A stretch of DNA of 64,000 nucleotides. Source: Mactra quadrangularis (lineage: Eukaryota; Mollusca; Bivalvia; Venerida; Mactridae). How positions within the stretch are numbered: the stretch's first letter is position 1; every line of letters starts with the position of its first letter. Position numbers and translations under genes: made by a program. The stretch lies in assembly GCA_025267735.1 (NCBI GenBank), contig CM046303.1, positions 55,135,403-55,199,402 on the forward strand, read 5' to 3'. Under the pieces are notes generated by a model. It saw nothing but the letters and a program-made list of their open reading frames with translations. It ran no database searches and was not told the origin of the DNA. Below, one piece after another: positions 13,301-28,300 of this stretch.

Positions 13301-16300
13301 TCTAATAAAGCTTCAACCATGCTATAAAATGCACTAATGAACAATACGGAAAGCTTTGACTACAATATTACATCATTCCAGCATTCAAAGTTCAAAAACA
13401 AGAACATGCTCACAATACCCATACTATAAACAGTAAAACCTTTCTACTTAGTAACATGCTGAAGGCCGTTGCCATGGCAACAATATAACCATGGTTACCT
13501 ATTAAATGGGTTCAATCAAGTACATATGGTGAACATAGGTATCATAATTGAACGTCCCATTCATGGTGGACATAAGCAGTCACTGTCCCTCCTGTAGCAT
13601 CTAAGAATACCAAAAAATAAAATTGTGAAACAAAACTTAAGGTGGGTCGGTACCTTACTCGGAGATAAAAACGAAAAAAATATTATGTTTACCGATTATG
13701 ATAAAAGTTGGCAGGCAGATACCTTCATGACTCTTGTTTGTTTTTCTGGTAACCTTAGCGACATTGTCGTTTTTTTTCACGACGTCATGGACGTCACAAT
13801 GGTTCGCGCTATAAACTGGCATGCAAGTACATAAAACCCACATATTTAAAGTATTGAATGTACGAGGACAATGATAATTATACCAAAATGTTTCTAAAAT
13901 ATTGTTGCATACAATTATTTTGTTCCGATTATCTAAATATCACATCATTCGTAAAGATTTTACATTTCATCACTAAATTCAGAGTTTTCACGTCTAAAAG
14001 GTTTCACCAATTGCCGAGTTAAAACGTTTATTTTCATAATAACGCAGAACGTTGGTCAAATTCTTAACACGATTTTTGAAAAGTACACACTTTTTATGTC
14101 ATTTTAATGAAAGAAAAAAGGAAAGTGAATGTTCTCAGTTTTTCACAATTTTGCGTTCAAAGTAAAATTACCTTCATAACAACGACGTTAATATTACATT
14201 GCGCTGACGTTATGATTTTGCGTTATTTATGAAATTTTCTTGTAAATTGAATTTTGTAGTTTCTTTCTTGTTCTTAATTAATTTTTGTGTCACTCAGCAT
14301 CTGATCTGTTCAAAATAAGTTTAACATAAGTCAATTAGAGTCCGCTTCTACTTATTTTTGCAACATATTTTTTAATCACAACGTCAGCGCAACGTAATAT
14401 CAACGTCGTTAATATGAAGGTAATTTTACTTTGAACGCGAAATTGTGAAAAACTGAGAACGTTCACTTTCCTTTTTTATTTCACTAAAATGACATAAAAA
14501 GTGTGTATTTTTCAAAAATCGTGATAAGAATTTGACCACCGTTCTGCGTTAATATGAAAATAAACGTTAAACCTCGGCAATTGGTGAAAACTTTTAGACG
14601 TAAAAACTCCGAATTCAGTGATGAAATGTACAATCTTTACTACTGACGTGATATTTAGAAAATCGAAACAAAGCAATTGTATGCAACAGCATTTCAAAAA
14701 CATTTTGGTATACTTATCATTTGCCTCGGACTTTCAACACTTTAAATATGTGGGTTTAAATGTACTTGCATGCTGTTTATAGCGCGAACCATTGTGACGT
14801 CCATGACGTCATGAAAAAATGACGTCACTAAGGTTACTATAAAAACAAACAAGAAACACGAGGGTATCTGCCTGCCAAGTTTTATCATAATCGGTGAACA
14901 TGATATTTTTTTCATTTTTTTCTCTAAGTAAGGTACCGACCCACCTTAAATTTGTAGGTCATGGCCTCATGCTAAACAAACAAATAATTCATGCCATGAA
15001 CTAAAACACATAGCAAACTTAAGTCTTGACATAAAACTCAAATGGATACTAATAACAAATGTCAATATGTAAAATATGTCAAACTAAAATATATATACCA
15101 TGCTATTAAATAAACATGAATTTCCAAAATCTAATCATCATATGGGACACACTACACAACCATAACATTATTACATATGAATATATTTCCTCACATAGTA
15201 ATTGTTTGACCGATAAACAGCACGCAAGATGCTGGAGTGGCCGAGTGGTTACAACGTTGAACTGGTAATCATTGGATAGCCAGCTCTGCGTTGGTTTGAA
15301 TCCCATCCAAAACTTACCCTGTTGGTCACTTGAGCAAGAAACTTTATCCTACTAGCTTAGTACTGGAGAACCAGAAAGCAGTCTTATAAGTGATTAATCT
15401 AAGTTGAAAGAACTGATTCACAAACAAGCTAAACTATAATAGTATAAACTAAACTTATATATTTCTTTTCAATAGACTATATCCGGAATTCAAATATTTG
15501 GGTTTTCCCTGTAGGTACAAACAGACTTTTACTCTCACAATGAAACATGTGTACAAAGAACAATAGGATTTAATCTGTATTTCGTGTTTTTCATCAATAA
15601 TGAGTACAAATGTTGTTTGTACCTACAGCGCATGGACGGAAAAAACCACAAATTTGAGTTCCGAATTAAGTCTATTCTAAATATAAAATCACTTCAACTG
15701 ATTGGTCAAATTATAATGAGATAAACTGTACTTAGTTGTAAATATGAGAAACATTATAATTTTTGACAGGAATATGACTAGACCAATCTTCCATCCAGCA
15801 TTAAATGTTAACACTGCTATGTTTTAATTTGATTCATCCTTGGTTTATTGAGAAGGGTGCAGATGGTGATGGTGAAGGATGCAAGACCTGTGATTTCCAA
15901 TATCATTCCAACCTTAAAACCGGTCTATTTAAGTTACAACAGAGGAAGCTAATGTGTGCTTAATAGAAGAACATTAGCAACAAGACAGTGTTTCATTTTG
16001 TTACGTTTCTTTAAGCTAAAATGAATAGATGTATATTTAGAAAAAAGTATACTATACAACGAATCTTATTATAAAATTTGAGTCCGAAAAAAAATTGAAT
16101 TGCATTGAATAGAATTTCCAGTGAATCGTTGCAACCCTATTAAATATCCTATCTATTAACTTAAATATTTCCAAAATTGATCATGATTAAAGATCTTTGA
16201 ATAAAAGTTAACCATTTGTGTCCAGATTGCTAAAGAGCTTACCTGGCCCTAGTCAAATGGTCAATTATTTTTTACACAGTTACGCTCCTTTTATTGATAC

Positions 16301-19300
16301 ATTGAGAAATATCCTTTTAAGTGCCATCTGTTAAATGGCAGAAAAAAATATAAATGATTCTGTTGATTATACAAATCTATAAAATGTTACCTACCTGGTG
16401 AAATACTGGTCAATGTACCAGATGCCTCAGAGCCTGTAGACAATAATCTACTTGTATTGTTATATCTAGGTCTATCTTTATGTTTTTTATTGGCTGCTTG
16501 TAACATATTCAATAAATATGCTTTATCTCTTCCTTCCTGTAAAACAAGGCAAGACACATATTGAAATCCTATGAACAATAGCAACTCTAGAGCCAGAAGT
16601 ACTCACTATCTATTATTTAGATAAATTTATAAACTTGTTCTGGAAGCTTTTAATTAACAATCTCAGTTATTAAATTTCTTTAGTCCACCCAACTGGCTCA
16701 GTTGGTAGCACGCAAGTCAACTAAATATGGGGTCGTTAGTTTGATACTTGAGTGGGCCATACTTTCATGATGTTTGGTTATGAAATCATTTATATGGCCA
16801 TCCTCCTACCAATGATTCTAAGTCAAGTATGGCAGTTGTCAGTCACTGATGGAAGTTTGTGCCTAGTAATTGGTTAACGGCTAAATCCAGAGGTGAATAG
16901 GTTGACTGACTGCTATGATATGACCTATACAGACGGTTGCAACGGTGTTAAACCCAACAACAACAAAAAAAGGAAATTTCAAAGTTTGCTTGACATACAT
17001 TTATCAGGCATTATACAATGAATTGAAGAGTGTTTACTCTAGGTAAGACTTATCATTGAAGCTTTTTTATGTGCATGTTAGTAAGCAACCATCTTATGGC
17101 TGACTCATACCGTGGTCCTCAACCTACTGGTAAAATGAACTTAATAAAAAAACTAACAAGTAATGCAGTAGTCATATCAATATAAATGTCTTACCATAGA
17201 AAGTTGTTGTCTAAGGAGGTTGACCATTTCTTTATGTCCAACCATTACTATTCTCATATAATATGTTAATACCCTATAAATAAAGTATAACATACATGCA
17301 TGAACAAGTTGTAAAGTTCTCAACAGATATGAGAAAAATAGCCAGTACAATCCCATATATTGACATGACATCCACTAGAAATATTATACCCCATCCACAT
17401 GAAAAATAAACCATACCCTTAAATATATTCTAACCCACTAGAAATTTTTATTCCAATAAGGATTATGATCCAAACCCATCAGAAATATTCATCCTACCTA
17501 TTAGAAATACCAACTACACTAACTTCATATATTAACCCCACCCTTACAAGCTAGTAATCCAACCCATCTGAAATACAAACCTGATTTACTAGAAATATAG
17601 ACCCATCCAGTAGAATATAAAACCACTCAATATATATTTACCCCACCCACTAGCTATAAAAACCTACAAACTAGATATATAAACCCACTCAATGGAAACA
17701 TAAACCACACCCACTAGATACATAAACACCACCCCTATATATATCAACCCCACCTACTAGTTATATTAACCCCACCTACTAGTTATATCAACACCACCCA
17801 CTAGATATATCGGGTGCAAGACATTTCGACCCCAAGACGTTTCGACCCCAAGCCTTTTATGGAGACATTTCGACCCCACGACGTTTCGACCCCAAACTTG
17901 AGACGTTTCGACCCCAGATTTGAGACGTTTCGACCCCAGTTTATAGATAATATTATATGATAAATAAAATTATATACAAAATAAATTATAAATCATTATA
18001 TTATTGAAATTATGAAATTACATCATTTTATTTTATTTTGCAGCGTTTGTGATCGACGTGCAGCATGATGTTGTAGATGTATTTCAACCCAAGAGCAAAA
18101 ATATGTATATTCATGTAAACATATAAACACTTAAAAGTTTGAAAATCAATAAAATTGAATTTATACATCTAAATCTAGAACTTTATATTATCATTATTTT
18201 ACATACATGATAAGTTAATAAAGTTGATGAATCAATATGTTGCTTGTTGATATGTTTTTACAGTAAATATGAACGTGTTTTCTGATGGAAATTGTTCAAT
18301 AATTTCAAGACCTGATGTATGATGTATGAATGTAAAGATGAGTAGTACTCAGTACGTTGATTTGAATTATACTTTGATATTATGTAATAAGCATACATCG
18401 GTCTATCATATAAAAAGGTTAAATACAATCAATAAATCTATTTTAACAATTATACGAAGCGGCAAGTATTTAAACTTCAAACGGGGATGTTTTGTAAAGC
18501 ATGATATTATTTAGCCCGAATTTAATTACACTAGAATATTTTTGTATACGTTATAAGCGATAATTACCTCCAACTATCTCTATAGAACAGAAACAAACTT
18601 TGAAAATGAAAGTGTATATGTGATTATTAAGTGAATTGAAGAATGCCTTTAAACATCATTTTTTTGCGATAACCGTTAAAATTATCTACTTAAACAAAAG
18701 ATTAATTAATACTGAAATCTTTGTTTTCTACAGTTATATATATATATATTAATCAATGGTAAATTTAAAACAAAAACTGATAATGTGAAAACTTCATTGG
18801 TATTAAAGTCAATTACCTCACAATCAAACATTGTTTGTCTTTTTTATTTAATCATTATTAAATATTTATGTTTGTTTTTCCAAATTTTGTATATTTGTGA
18901 CTATGTATAGTGTGATAATAAAAAACTTTTTTCCAGGTTATGTGTAAATATTATTTACACTTGTGAGTATTTAATATTTGATGATGATATATTAAATACT
19001 CTCAAGTGTGTGTATATATATGTACATATATATATATATATATAATATTAGTAACTGCTTATATATGCTTATATTATGTGTAAATATAATATTCTTTTAT
19101 GAGTATTTAATTTTGATTACTATATATATATGATGAATATATATATTTGATGATATATTTATAATATTAGTAACTGCTTATATATGTACACAAAATGAAT
19201 TACTAAATATTTATGTTTGCTCTCAATATTTTGTGTATTTGTGAATATGTATAATATGATAATGAAAAACTTCTTTTCCAGGTTATGTGTAAATATCATA

Positions 19301-22300
19301 TACTTTTATGAGTATTTATTTTTTAATGATATATATTTATAATATTAGTAACTGCTTATATATGTACACAAATTAAATTACTAAATATTTATGTTTGTTC
19401 TCAATGTTTGTTCTCAATATTTTGTGTATTTGTGAATCTGTATAATATGATAATAAAAAACTTCTTTTCCAGGATATGTATATATAAATAGTATGTGCTC
19501 TCATGAGTATTTAAACATATAATAAAATTATAAATTTACACAATATCAAGTTTGTTGTTTATTATCATTCAAGTTCCTTAAAATATTAATCTGTGTAGTC
19601 TAATAAGTAGTTATGTTTTTGGTGCAGCAGATCACTCTCCTTTCTCTTCCGTTTTCTTACGTCTGTTTTCTTCCTAGTAATAAATCGGTTTTTTTTTCAT
19701 TTTAAAATCTTCTAAAATATTACATTCAAATTCTAAGATGTGATAATCAAACTATCTTTTATGAAAAATATACAAAATGTACATAAATATAATACAAATA
19801 CGAAAATTAACCTAAAATACCATCTGGGGTCGAAACGTCGTGGGGTCGAAACGTCTTGGGGTCGAAATGTCTCCGTCAAACCTGGGGTCGAAACGTCTTG
19901 GGGTCGAAACGTCTGTAACTCGATATATCAACCCCACCCACAAGAAATATAAATGCAGCCACTAGAACAATAAGCACCACCCACTATTATTATAGGTGTG
20001 ACAACTTACAGTAGAACCACGAGGGTAGCAGCAATAAATCCTGATGAAGATATGACTTTAACTATAGTATGTAATACTTCATATTCCTCTTTCCAACCAT
20101 CTACAAGTTGTACCACAACTTCATAACTAGTTGTATGATTCCTGAATGGACCACAGCCTGAGCTTGGTTTTATACTGTAATAGATAACAAACAATAATAA
20201 AAAGACAATATGCAGATTAAGGACTGCTTAAATATACATGTGAAGCTGAAATAACAATTTTGTCTTATAACCCACTATCATTGAAATCACTTTCAGGCAG
20301 ATAACCCTCACAGTATATGTACCCATTAAAGCCTAGGTAAAATGCAACACATGTAGGCAAATTTCTTACTAAGGGAAATTAGCAGGACTCCTAGTGGGGT
20401 TTGAACCTGGGACCTCTCAATCCCTACTCGCATCTCCTACTACTGGACCACTGCTCATACAAAGCCTAACGTCAACCAAGACTTTTTTACAAAGTAACTA
20501 TCTAGTTCAACTATCTTTAAATTAGGTTTCCAACAGTTAAAGTAATTAAAACATTTGTAACACAAACATGATTTACAATAGTTATAAAATGACTTACAAT
20601 ATAACAGCACAAGCCACTGCAGCTGTAGCCAATATAAAGAAACAGAAGAGAAAACCCATAAATATTGTATGAGCTCTTGATGCACGCCATGGACGTAATG
20701 ATGGTTTACAGTTCTGTATAACACTCACCTAAAATGTATATAGAAATTATATCAAAAAACTATATCCAGGATTCAAATATTTGGGTTTTGCTATGCAGAG
20801 CAATTACACTTTCACCATTGCAATGAAAATATGTGTACAAAGAAAAATAGAAATCAATCTGTGTTTTGTGCTTTTCAGCAATAATGTGAAACAAAATTTG
20901 TTTCCAGTGCAGGGTTGGAAAAACAAGTGTTTACCAGAATTCATTTTATAAGTTTAGTATATCTACTGACTTTGACTTTCATAAGAATGCATTAATATGG
21001 ACAATATAGCCTGCATTAACAGTCACCTCTTATCAGCAGTCTTCTACTGTAACTAGACAGTCTGGCTTTCTCCTACTGGCTTTCTCCAAATAAAAAGCAT
21101 TCTATTTTAAACATCAATTAGTAATACTTGGTCACAAATGATCAAATTTTGAATTAACAGAGTCATGAACATTGTATCTAATCATTTACTTTCCGATATA
21201 CAGGGGTCATTCTGCTTGACAAACTACAAGGTTTGACATAAACTTGTCTGGTGTCCTGAATAAAGGGGTTCTGGAATAGAGGAAAAATATCCAGGACCTG
21301 AAAAAATTCCAGTTTGGAGATAAATCTGGATTAAAGGGTTTCCAGTTCAGAGGAGTTTCACTGTATATAGAAAACAAGAAATTTTAAACAGTAAAATCTA
21401 CTTACTCTTTTCACATAAAATATAATGAACAGTTTTATAATCATGATAAGTGACAACAGTGGGGCAAAATACATTCCTAACCTGAAAGTATACAACAAAA
21501 TCAATATCAGCATTCAACAAACATTCTGTTAAGGATTACTGTTAAGGTAAAATCTCTCTGTAACAAGGCCAAGGATTACTGTTAAGATAAAATCTCTATG
21601 TAACAAGGCCAAGAATTACTGGTAAGGTAAACTCTCTCAGTAACAAGACCAAGGGCTAAATATCTGCGCATGGGTGCAATCTTGGCCTCTAAATTCAAAT
21701 TTTGGAAACTAACCTAAATAAAATGCTAGCAACCTAACACATGTACAGTTAGAATTAGAAGCATGATAAAATGATACCAGTATCTGAAGTTCTTATACTA
21801 AAATTGAATCATGGGCATTTTATTCTATAGGTCAATACATCTTATTTGCATGATTAAAAAAAAGATATAAACAATTAACATGAGTTTTCTCAAATTCAGT
21901 CTTTTTTCTGCCATTTAACAAAGCTGCAGGCATAATAATATTTCACATGGGATCAATTAAAGGACCATAACTATGTAAAAAATCCAAGTACCAAAGCACC
22001 AACAATATGTTTCAGGACAGGTGCATGATGATGGTACTTCTGTGAAACTTTGATTGAAGTACCTAAGGGAATGTTGAAGAAAATGGCCCACAGAAGAGTT
22101 TTCTATATACAGTCTACAAAATTAGTGGGTGTCTGGTTGCCCAGGACAACACTTTTTAGTTTGACCAACCAACAATTTCTTTTGGGCAACCAAAATCTGA
22201 AAATGAGATATAGTGCTTGCTCTTAAAATAATCTGTTTAGATAACCACTTTCATAATTATCCTAATTTCATACACTGTATGTATATTATGTAGAGGGACA

Positions 22301-25300
22301 TAATTCCATAAAAATTTGAATACCCCAATTATTCATGTTGTCTGGAACAAGTGTAAGAATAAAACTAACCAACAAGGTAACATAGATACAGACATAACAT
22401 GTATACATAGTACTTACCAACATAAAGCTTGTGAATAAATCAGATTTAAAGTGTTTCTTCCAATCTCAAATTCAGGATAACTTAATGACTTACAGCAATA
22501 TTCCTTCATTAACCTAAAATAATATTATAAAATATTAGAAAAATGATTATAAGGTTTATCCAGGCTTTGTTTACATATACAGTAATATATGTATGTTTGA
22601 AATTGGAAAGAAAGGGAAAGAGTTATCAAATTTTGTTCCTGTTTGTTTACTTGAACTGTCTACTAAATCACCACATCACCAATCATATCGCATGCAATAC
22701 ATTGTCAAAAGTTGCATCTTACTTAAAACACAATCAAGATACCAGTATTATATATACACATATAAATGAACTGACAAAAATATTAGCTCACAGAGAAACA
22801 TTTTTTATGCATTTTTTTTATCAACATTTTCAGTAACTGCCATTTTAGTAGGGTTTAACGCCATAGCAACACTTTGTATGGTTATATCGAGGCAGCTAGT
22901 CAACCTACTCACCATTCCTGGAAAGGCTAAATCTCTAGATTTAGCTGTTAACCTGTTACTAGGAGCATATTCCTGTCAGTGACTGACATCTACCTTATAT
23001 GATTTAGAATCAGTGGTAGGAGGGAGAATGGCTGTTCACAAAAGTATGATCCATCCAGGAATCAAACCCAAGACCCCTTTATCAGTAGACTTGTGCACTA
23101 CAGGCAGAGTAAGCCAGGTGGCTGTCTTATTATGTTTGAACAGTCTAGAGTTGAGAAGCTAATTAAATATACCACTTTCATCTAGATTAGATCTAAGAGC
23201 CTAACAATAAAAATTTTACACTAACCCTAACTAATATATATGCATGATCATGTACTAGTTTTATTTGTATTGGGTATATTTTCTACCTATCTTTATTACC
23301 ACAATGCCTTTATCACATAACTTTTCATGATCTGTGTGGGTCAAAATAATAGAATAAATGACCATCAAGGTAGTGATATATATTGTTCCATCTCTGTTTC
23401 ACTTTACTAAAAAACTAATGATTTTTTTCTAATACACCTTCTACATATTGGTTAATTATGAAAAGGGGCTGGCACTCCACTTTATCCAATAGAAAAATGG
23501 TGAAATATTGACAAAGTTTTGAAAGAGAAATGTACCTTTATAATGTTGGTTTTTTTTTATGACCCACACCGATCATAAATTGTCACATAGTTTAGGGACT
23601 GTCATTGCACAATAAGGGACCTTAGTCAGTTATTTTCCCTTATATACTCTTCAAATAGGTAGGTCCAATTAGTTGGATTACTCAGATTTTACCCTTACTT
23701 TTCAATGACAATTGGCCGAACTTTTTTGTGAATCTTTTAATTTGTTTGAAAATCAAGCTAAGTAACTGTTAGGGTTAAGAACTATCTAAATTTCATCCCT
23801 TCTGTTAATATCTTAATTCACAAGATACTAGATGAAATATTTTGTTATCCTTACATAGGACTTCAATGATAAAATCCAACTGTAAGGACCTACTAGCCAA
23901 TCGGATTGCTTCTGATTTTATCAAGGAAAGATAACTGACTAAAGTCTCTAATTAAGCAAATATCAATTATTGCAAGAATATTTTTATATTAATCAATCTT
24001 ATTTGTACACAATAAAAAATATATGTCACTTAGGATAACTTGAAACAAATCTAAATGCTATTTTCTGTAAAACAATGTCTCAAGTTATCCTAAATGATCT
24101 ATAAGTGATATTTAATCTAAAACTGAAGGGTAATATCACTACAATAAACTCAAATATGTGATCACTATTATACCACAAGGTGTTGTAAAAGAAAGAAACA
24201 AAAAATATCAGTTAATGCACTACAGATATGAATACTTTGATAAAGTTAGACCATGTGTTTTAAAAATTATAAATAAATATCTTCATTCTTACACAATAAT
24301 TGGACAAGATGTGTTTATGGTCAAATAATACATTATTTTGTATATAACATTATTTCGTCACTTTCGAGTCAATCCTCATAGCTCCAATTTTTGGAATTAA
24401 AGTTATGAGGTTTTGACTCAACTGCGACAATTTAATTTTTGGTTGGGTTAGACCTCCATAGCAACACATTGTATACGTGTAGGTCACATCATGGGGGTTA
24501 GTCAACCATCACCATTTAAAAGGCAAGCTAAATTGCTGGATTTCACTGTTAACCAGTTACTAGGAGCATCTTTTCGTCAGTTACTGACAACTACCCTAAA
24601 TGATTTAGAATCAGTGGAAATAGTACAATAAAAATAAGAAGTCATACAAGTATACTGACAAGGTTTTCTGATTGAGATGTTCCCTACAGCATAAACATAC
24701 CTAAATGTAAATATCACTACATGTACTTGACTAAATAGCCAATATGCATGAACATTTTAATTCAAGAGCTCTCATTTGTTAAACAAATTGGCACAATCAG
24801 TCTTATCTATGCTTCTTGGACTTCCAGAACTATGCAGTTAGAATTTAATTTCTTGCCCAAGGGAACAATAAGCTGAATCTGATCATTTTTAATTTTGAAC
24901 CAACTAAGAGCTGGCATTAAAAATTAACCAGCCAAACTTTGTAACCTCTCAACCATGCATGCTTCAAACACCTTTAATATCTCTAACTCTATGTTAACAG
25001 TAAGCATAAATCACATTGGCAATAAAAAATCCTTTCTGACATATTAACATACTTTTCACTTGAATATAATTGCATACATATAACAATCAAACAAAAGCAT
25101 CTATATTTCAAAAGCAGCAAGTATGTTCATGATCCATGGAAGTCAATATTTATACAGGTAATGTCTTGATAGATCGAGATTGTGCTGTCTACCAATGATT
25201 TATTCAGTACATCAAAAATATTAGACCACACTTAAAGTCCCTATTTCAAATAGTGTGCATTGTCAAACTTAAACTTAGAAAGCAAAATCATTTATCATGT

Positions 25301-28300
25301 TCACTGTGTCTATAAGGTGTGTTATATCTTAATGACTTTAAAGTTTATAACAGTTTTCATGCCTGCAGTAAATGAATATACATTGTATCTTCATAAAGTG
25401 GCTTTAAGTTTTCTATGTTTTCAATTCAAAAATGCCAGCCAGCTACTTCACAAGACAATAAGCTCTTCTACACAATCGCTCTGAATCCCCCTCACATATA
25501 TTTGAACCACAAACACATCCTAAAACTTGTAGCGACTCAAAGGGAAAACTGAATATTTTACGATACATATATTTATCAAGTGTTCTACACATACACTGTA
25601 CAATCAATATAGCTGTCATATAACAGCTTACTTACCTTTCCCACAGTATTCTGTATGTCAAGTAAAAGGTATATAAAACATACTTCATTTATACAGATAG
25701 AAAATAAGATAATAGTGTAATCAAACAGACATGAACAAATTAAAGTCTAATTAATAATCAATTATGAAAAAAATTTCATATTTCAAACCAGTATCCCAGA
25801 TTTTGGACAGAAAAAATAACTTCTTGCTATAGCTAAGATATTGAGGAAGCCATTTTTATAAGAAATTCCAAATTCAATAAAAACCTTATAACAAATTTCA
25901 CATACAAATAGAAAACAACATAATAATTCATTAAAAATTGTTAACTTTAAATATTCTTTCAGCTTATATATTGTTCATTCAATTTTAGGACACATCATGC
26001 TAAATTGTTTAAAGGACAGCATATTTTGGTAAATCACTAAGAATTTTTTCTGTCCAGCAAACTTTCATTTGGTGATGTAAAAAGTCCATTTTGCTGAACT
26101 GACATCCAGTGGTAATGAAAGTTTGTCCTGAAGGCTGGTATGTCTGTTTGATCCACAGAGCAGAGAGAGTGAGATATATTGGTACAGAAAGTAAAGAAGA
26201 AAATGCACACAGAATGTTTTAATATAACAATGTGACTACATTAAGCCAACACTGAGCTAAGCTACATTAACATAAGAGTTGCTCTCAGAGTAGTTATAAT
26301 GGTTGATGGTCAGCTATGCCACGAAACAACTATTTTATTCATAGTGCAAAGAATATATTACATATATGTTTGTTTGGTATTTGATACAGATATAATAATG
26401 AACAAGAGCTCCGCTGGGCGGGGCATTATACGCCCGTGTGCAGTCCATGCTGTGTTCTATCTCATATAAAGTCCCTGTGACCTTGACCAATGACCCCAGG
26501 ATCTCAGAATAGGTTCCATTCTTAACAGGAGGGCTATCCAAAGCAAAGATTTTGAGAACCTAGGTACAGCCATGGTTGATTTATCACCGACACAAAGTTT
26601 TCCCATACAAACTTCCAGTGACTTTGACCCTGGGGCCTCAGAACCAAAAGTTCTCGCCCTTGACCCAAAGAGTATTGATACATAAAATTTGGTGATCTTA
26701 GGTAAAGTTGGTTGTTGGACAAGGTTTTTCCTCATGATTTTTCTTTTGACTTTAACCTTTAACACAGGGACCTAAAACCAAAGGGGCATATGCTAGACAT
26801 TAAGGCTACCCTTAAATAAGATTTGGAAAACCTACAATGTAGGTACAATTATTATTGAGTTACTGTCCGGAAAATGATTCAATATGAATTAAGTCCCTGT
26901 GACCTTGACTTTTGTCCCTGGGGTTTCCAAATCAAAAGAGAACATCAAATACCAAAGAGCTATCAACACATTACATCTTGACAAATGGGCTGATCCACAT
27001 AAAATTTGGTTAACCTAGGTACAATCATTGTTTAGTTATTGTCCGAACAAGGATTGTCCATATGATGCCCCTGTGACCTAGATCTTTGACCCAGTTTTGA
27101 CCCAAAACCAATTGGGAACATCCTTAACACATGGGCTACCCTCACATAAAATTTGGTGAACTAAATTCATTTTACTTATTAAATATAGCATTATTTCCAT
27201 GGTCTGCCATTTTGACTTTGTTAACATATTGATTGAACATTTGAAGTCTCTGCTTGGTAATTTGATATCTTCTGGATGATGGTTTAAACTTGACCCAGGG
27301 GCCCCAAAATCAATAGGGAACATCCTTGACACATGGGCTACTCTCACATGAAATTTGGTGAACTTAAGTGCAGTCATTGTTGATTTACTACACATACAAT
27401 GTTTTTCAATATGATGCCCCTGTGACTTTTACCTTTGACCCAGGGGCCCTAAAACCAATAGGACATAACCATGACACATGGGCTACTCTCCTAAAAAAAT
27501 TTAGTGAACCTAGGTACTTTGGTTGTTGAGTTATTGTCCAAACAAGGTTTTTCAATATGATGCCTCTGTGACCTTGACCCTTGACCCAGGAGCCCCAAAA
27601 CCAAAAGGGCATATCCTTGACACAAGGGCTACCCTCACATAGACTTTAATGAACCTAGGTAAATTGGTGGTTCAGTTATTGCCTGGACAAAAGTTTCATT
27701 GTTTGCCATTTTGACTTTATAAACATATTGATAGAACATATGAAGTCACTGCTTGGTAATTTGATATCTTCTGGTTGAAGGTTTATACTTGACCCTGTTT
27801 CCCCAAAACTGATAAGGCACATCCTTGACACATGGTCTACTGTCACATGAAATTAGGTGAACTTAGGTACAGTCATTGTTGAGTAATTACCCAGACAATG
27901 TTTTTCAATGTGATGCCCCTGTGACCTTGACCTTTGACAAAGGCGCCCCAAAACCAATAGGGCATAACCTTGACACATGGGCTACTTTCATATAAAATTT
28001 AGTGAACCTAGGTACATTGGTTGTTCAGTTATTGTCTGGACAAGGTTTTTCCATATGATGCCTCCGTGACCTTGACCTTTGGGTCTGGGGGCCAAAAACC
28101 TATTGGGAACATCCTTGACAAAAGGGCTACCTTCACATTAAATTTTGTGAATCTAGGTACAGTAGTTGATGAGTTATTGCCCAAACAAGGATTTTCAATA
28201 TGATGCCCCTGTGACCTTGACCTTTGACCCAGGAGCCCCAAAACCAATAGGGCATAACCTTTACCCAAGGGCTACCCTCACATAAAATTTGGAGAACCAA

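Noticed and set aside
15231..15315. Possible tRNA-Ser gene
   Set aside because: A and B boxes are good but the acceptor stem and anticodon arm do not pair properly, and a SINE body follows.
17820..17935. GACGTTTCGACCCC repeats, considered as a regulatory array on their own
   Set aside because: The inverted counterpart at 19825-19915 and the flanking 8-bp duplication show they are transposon ends.
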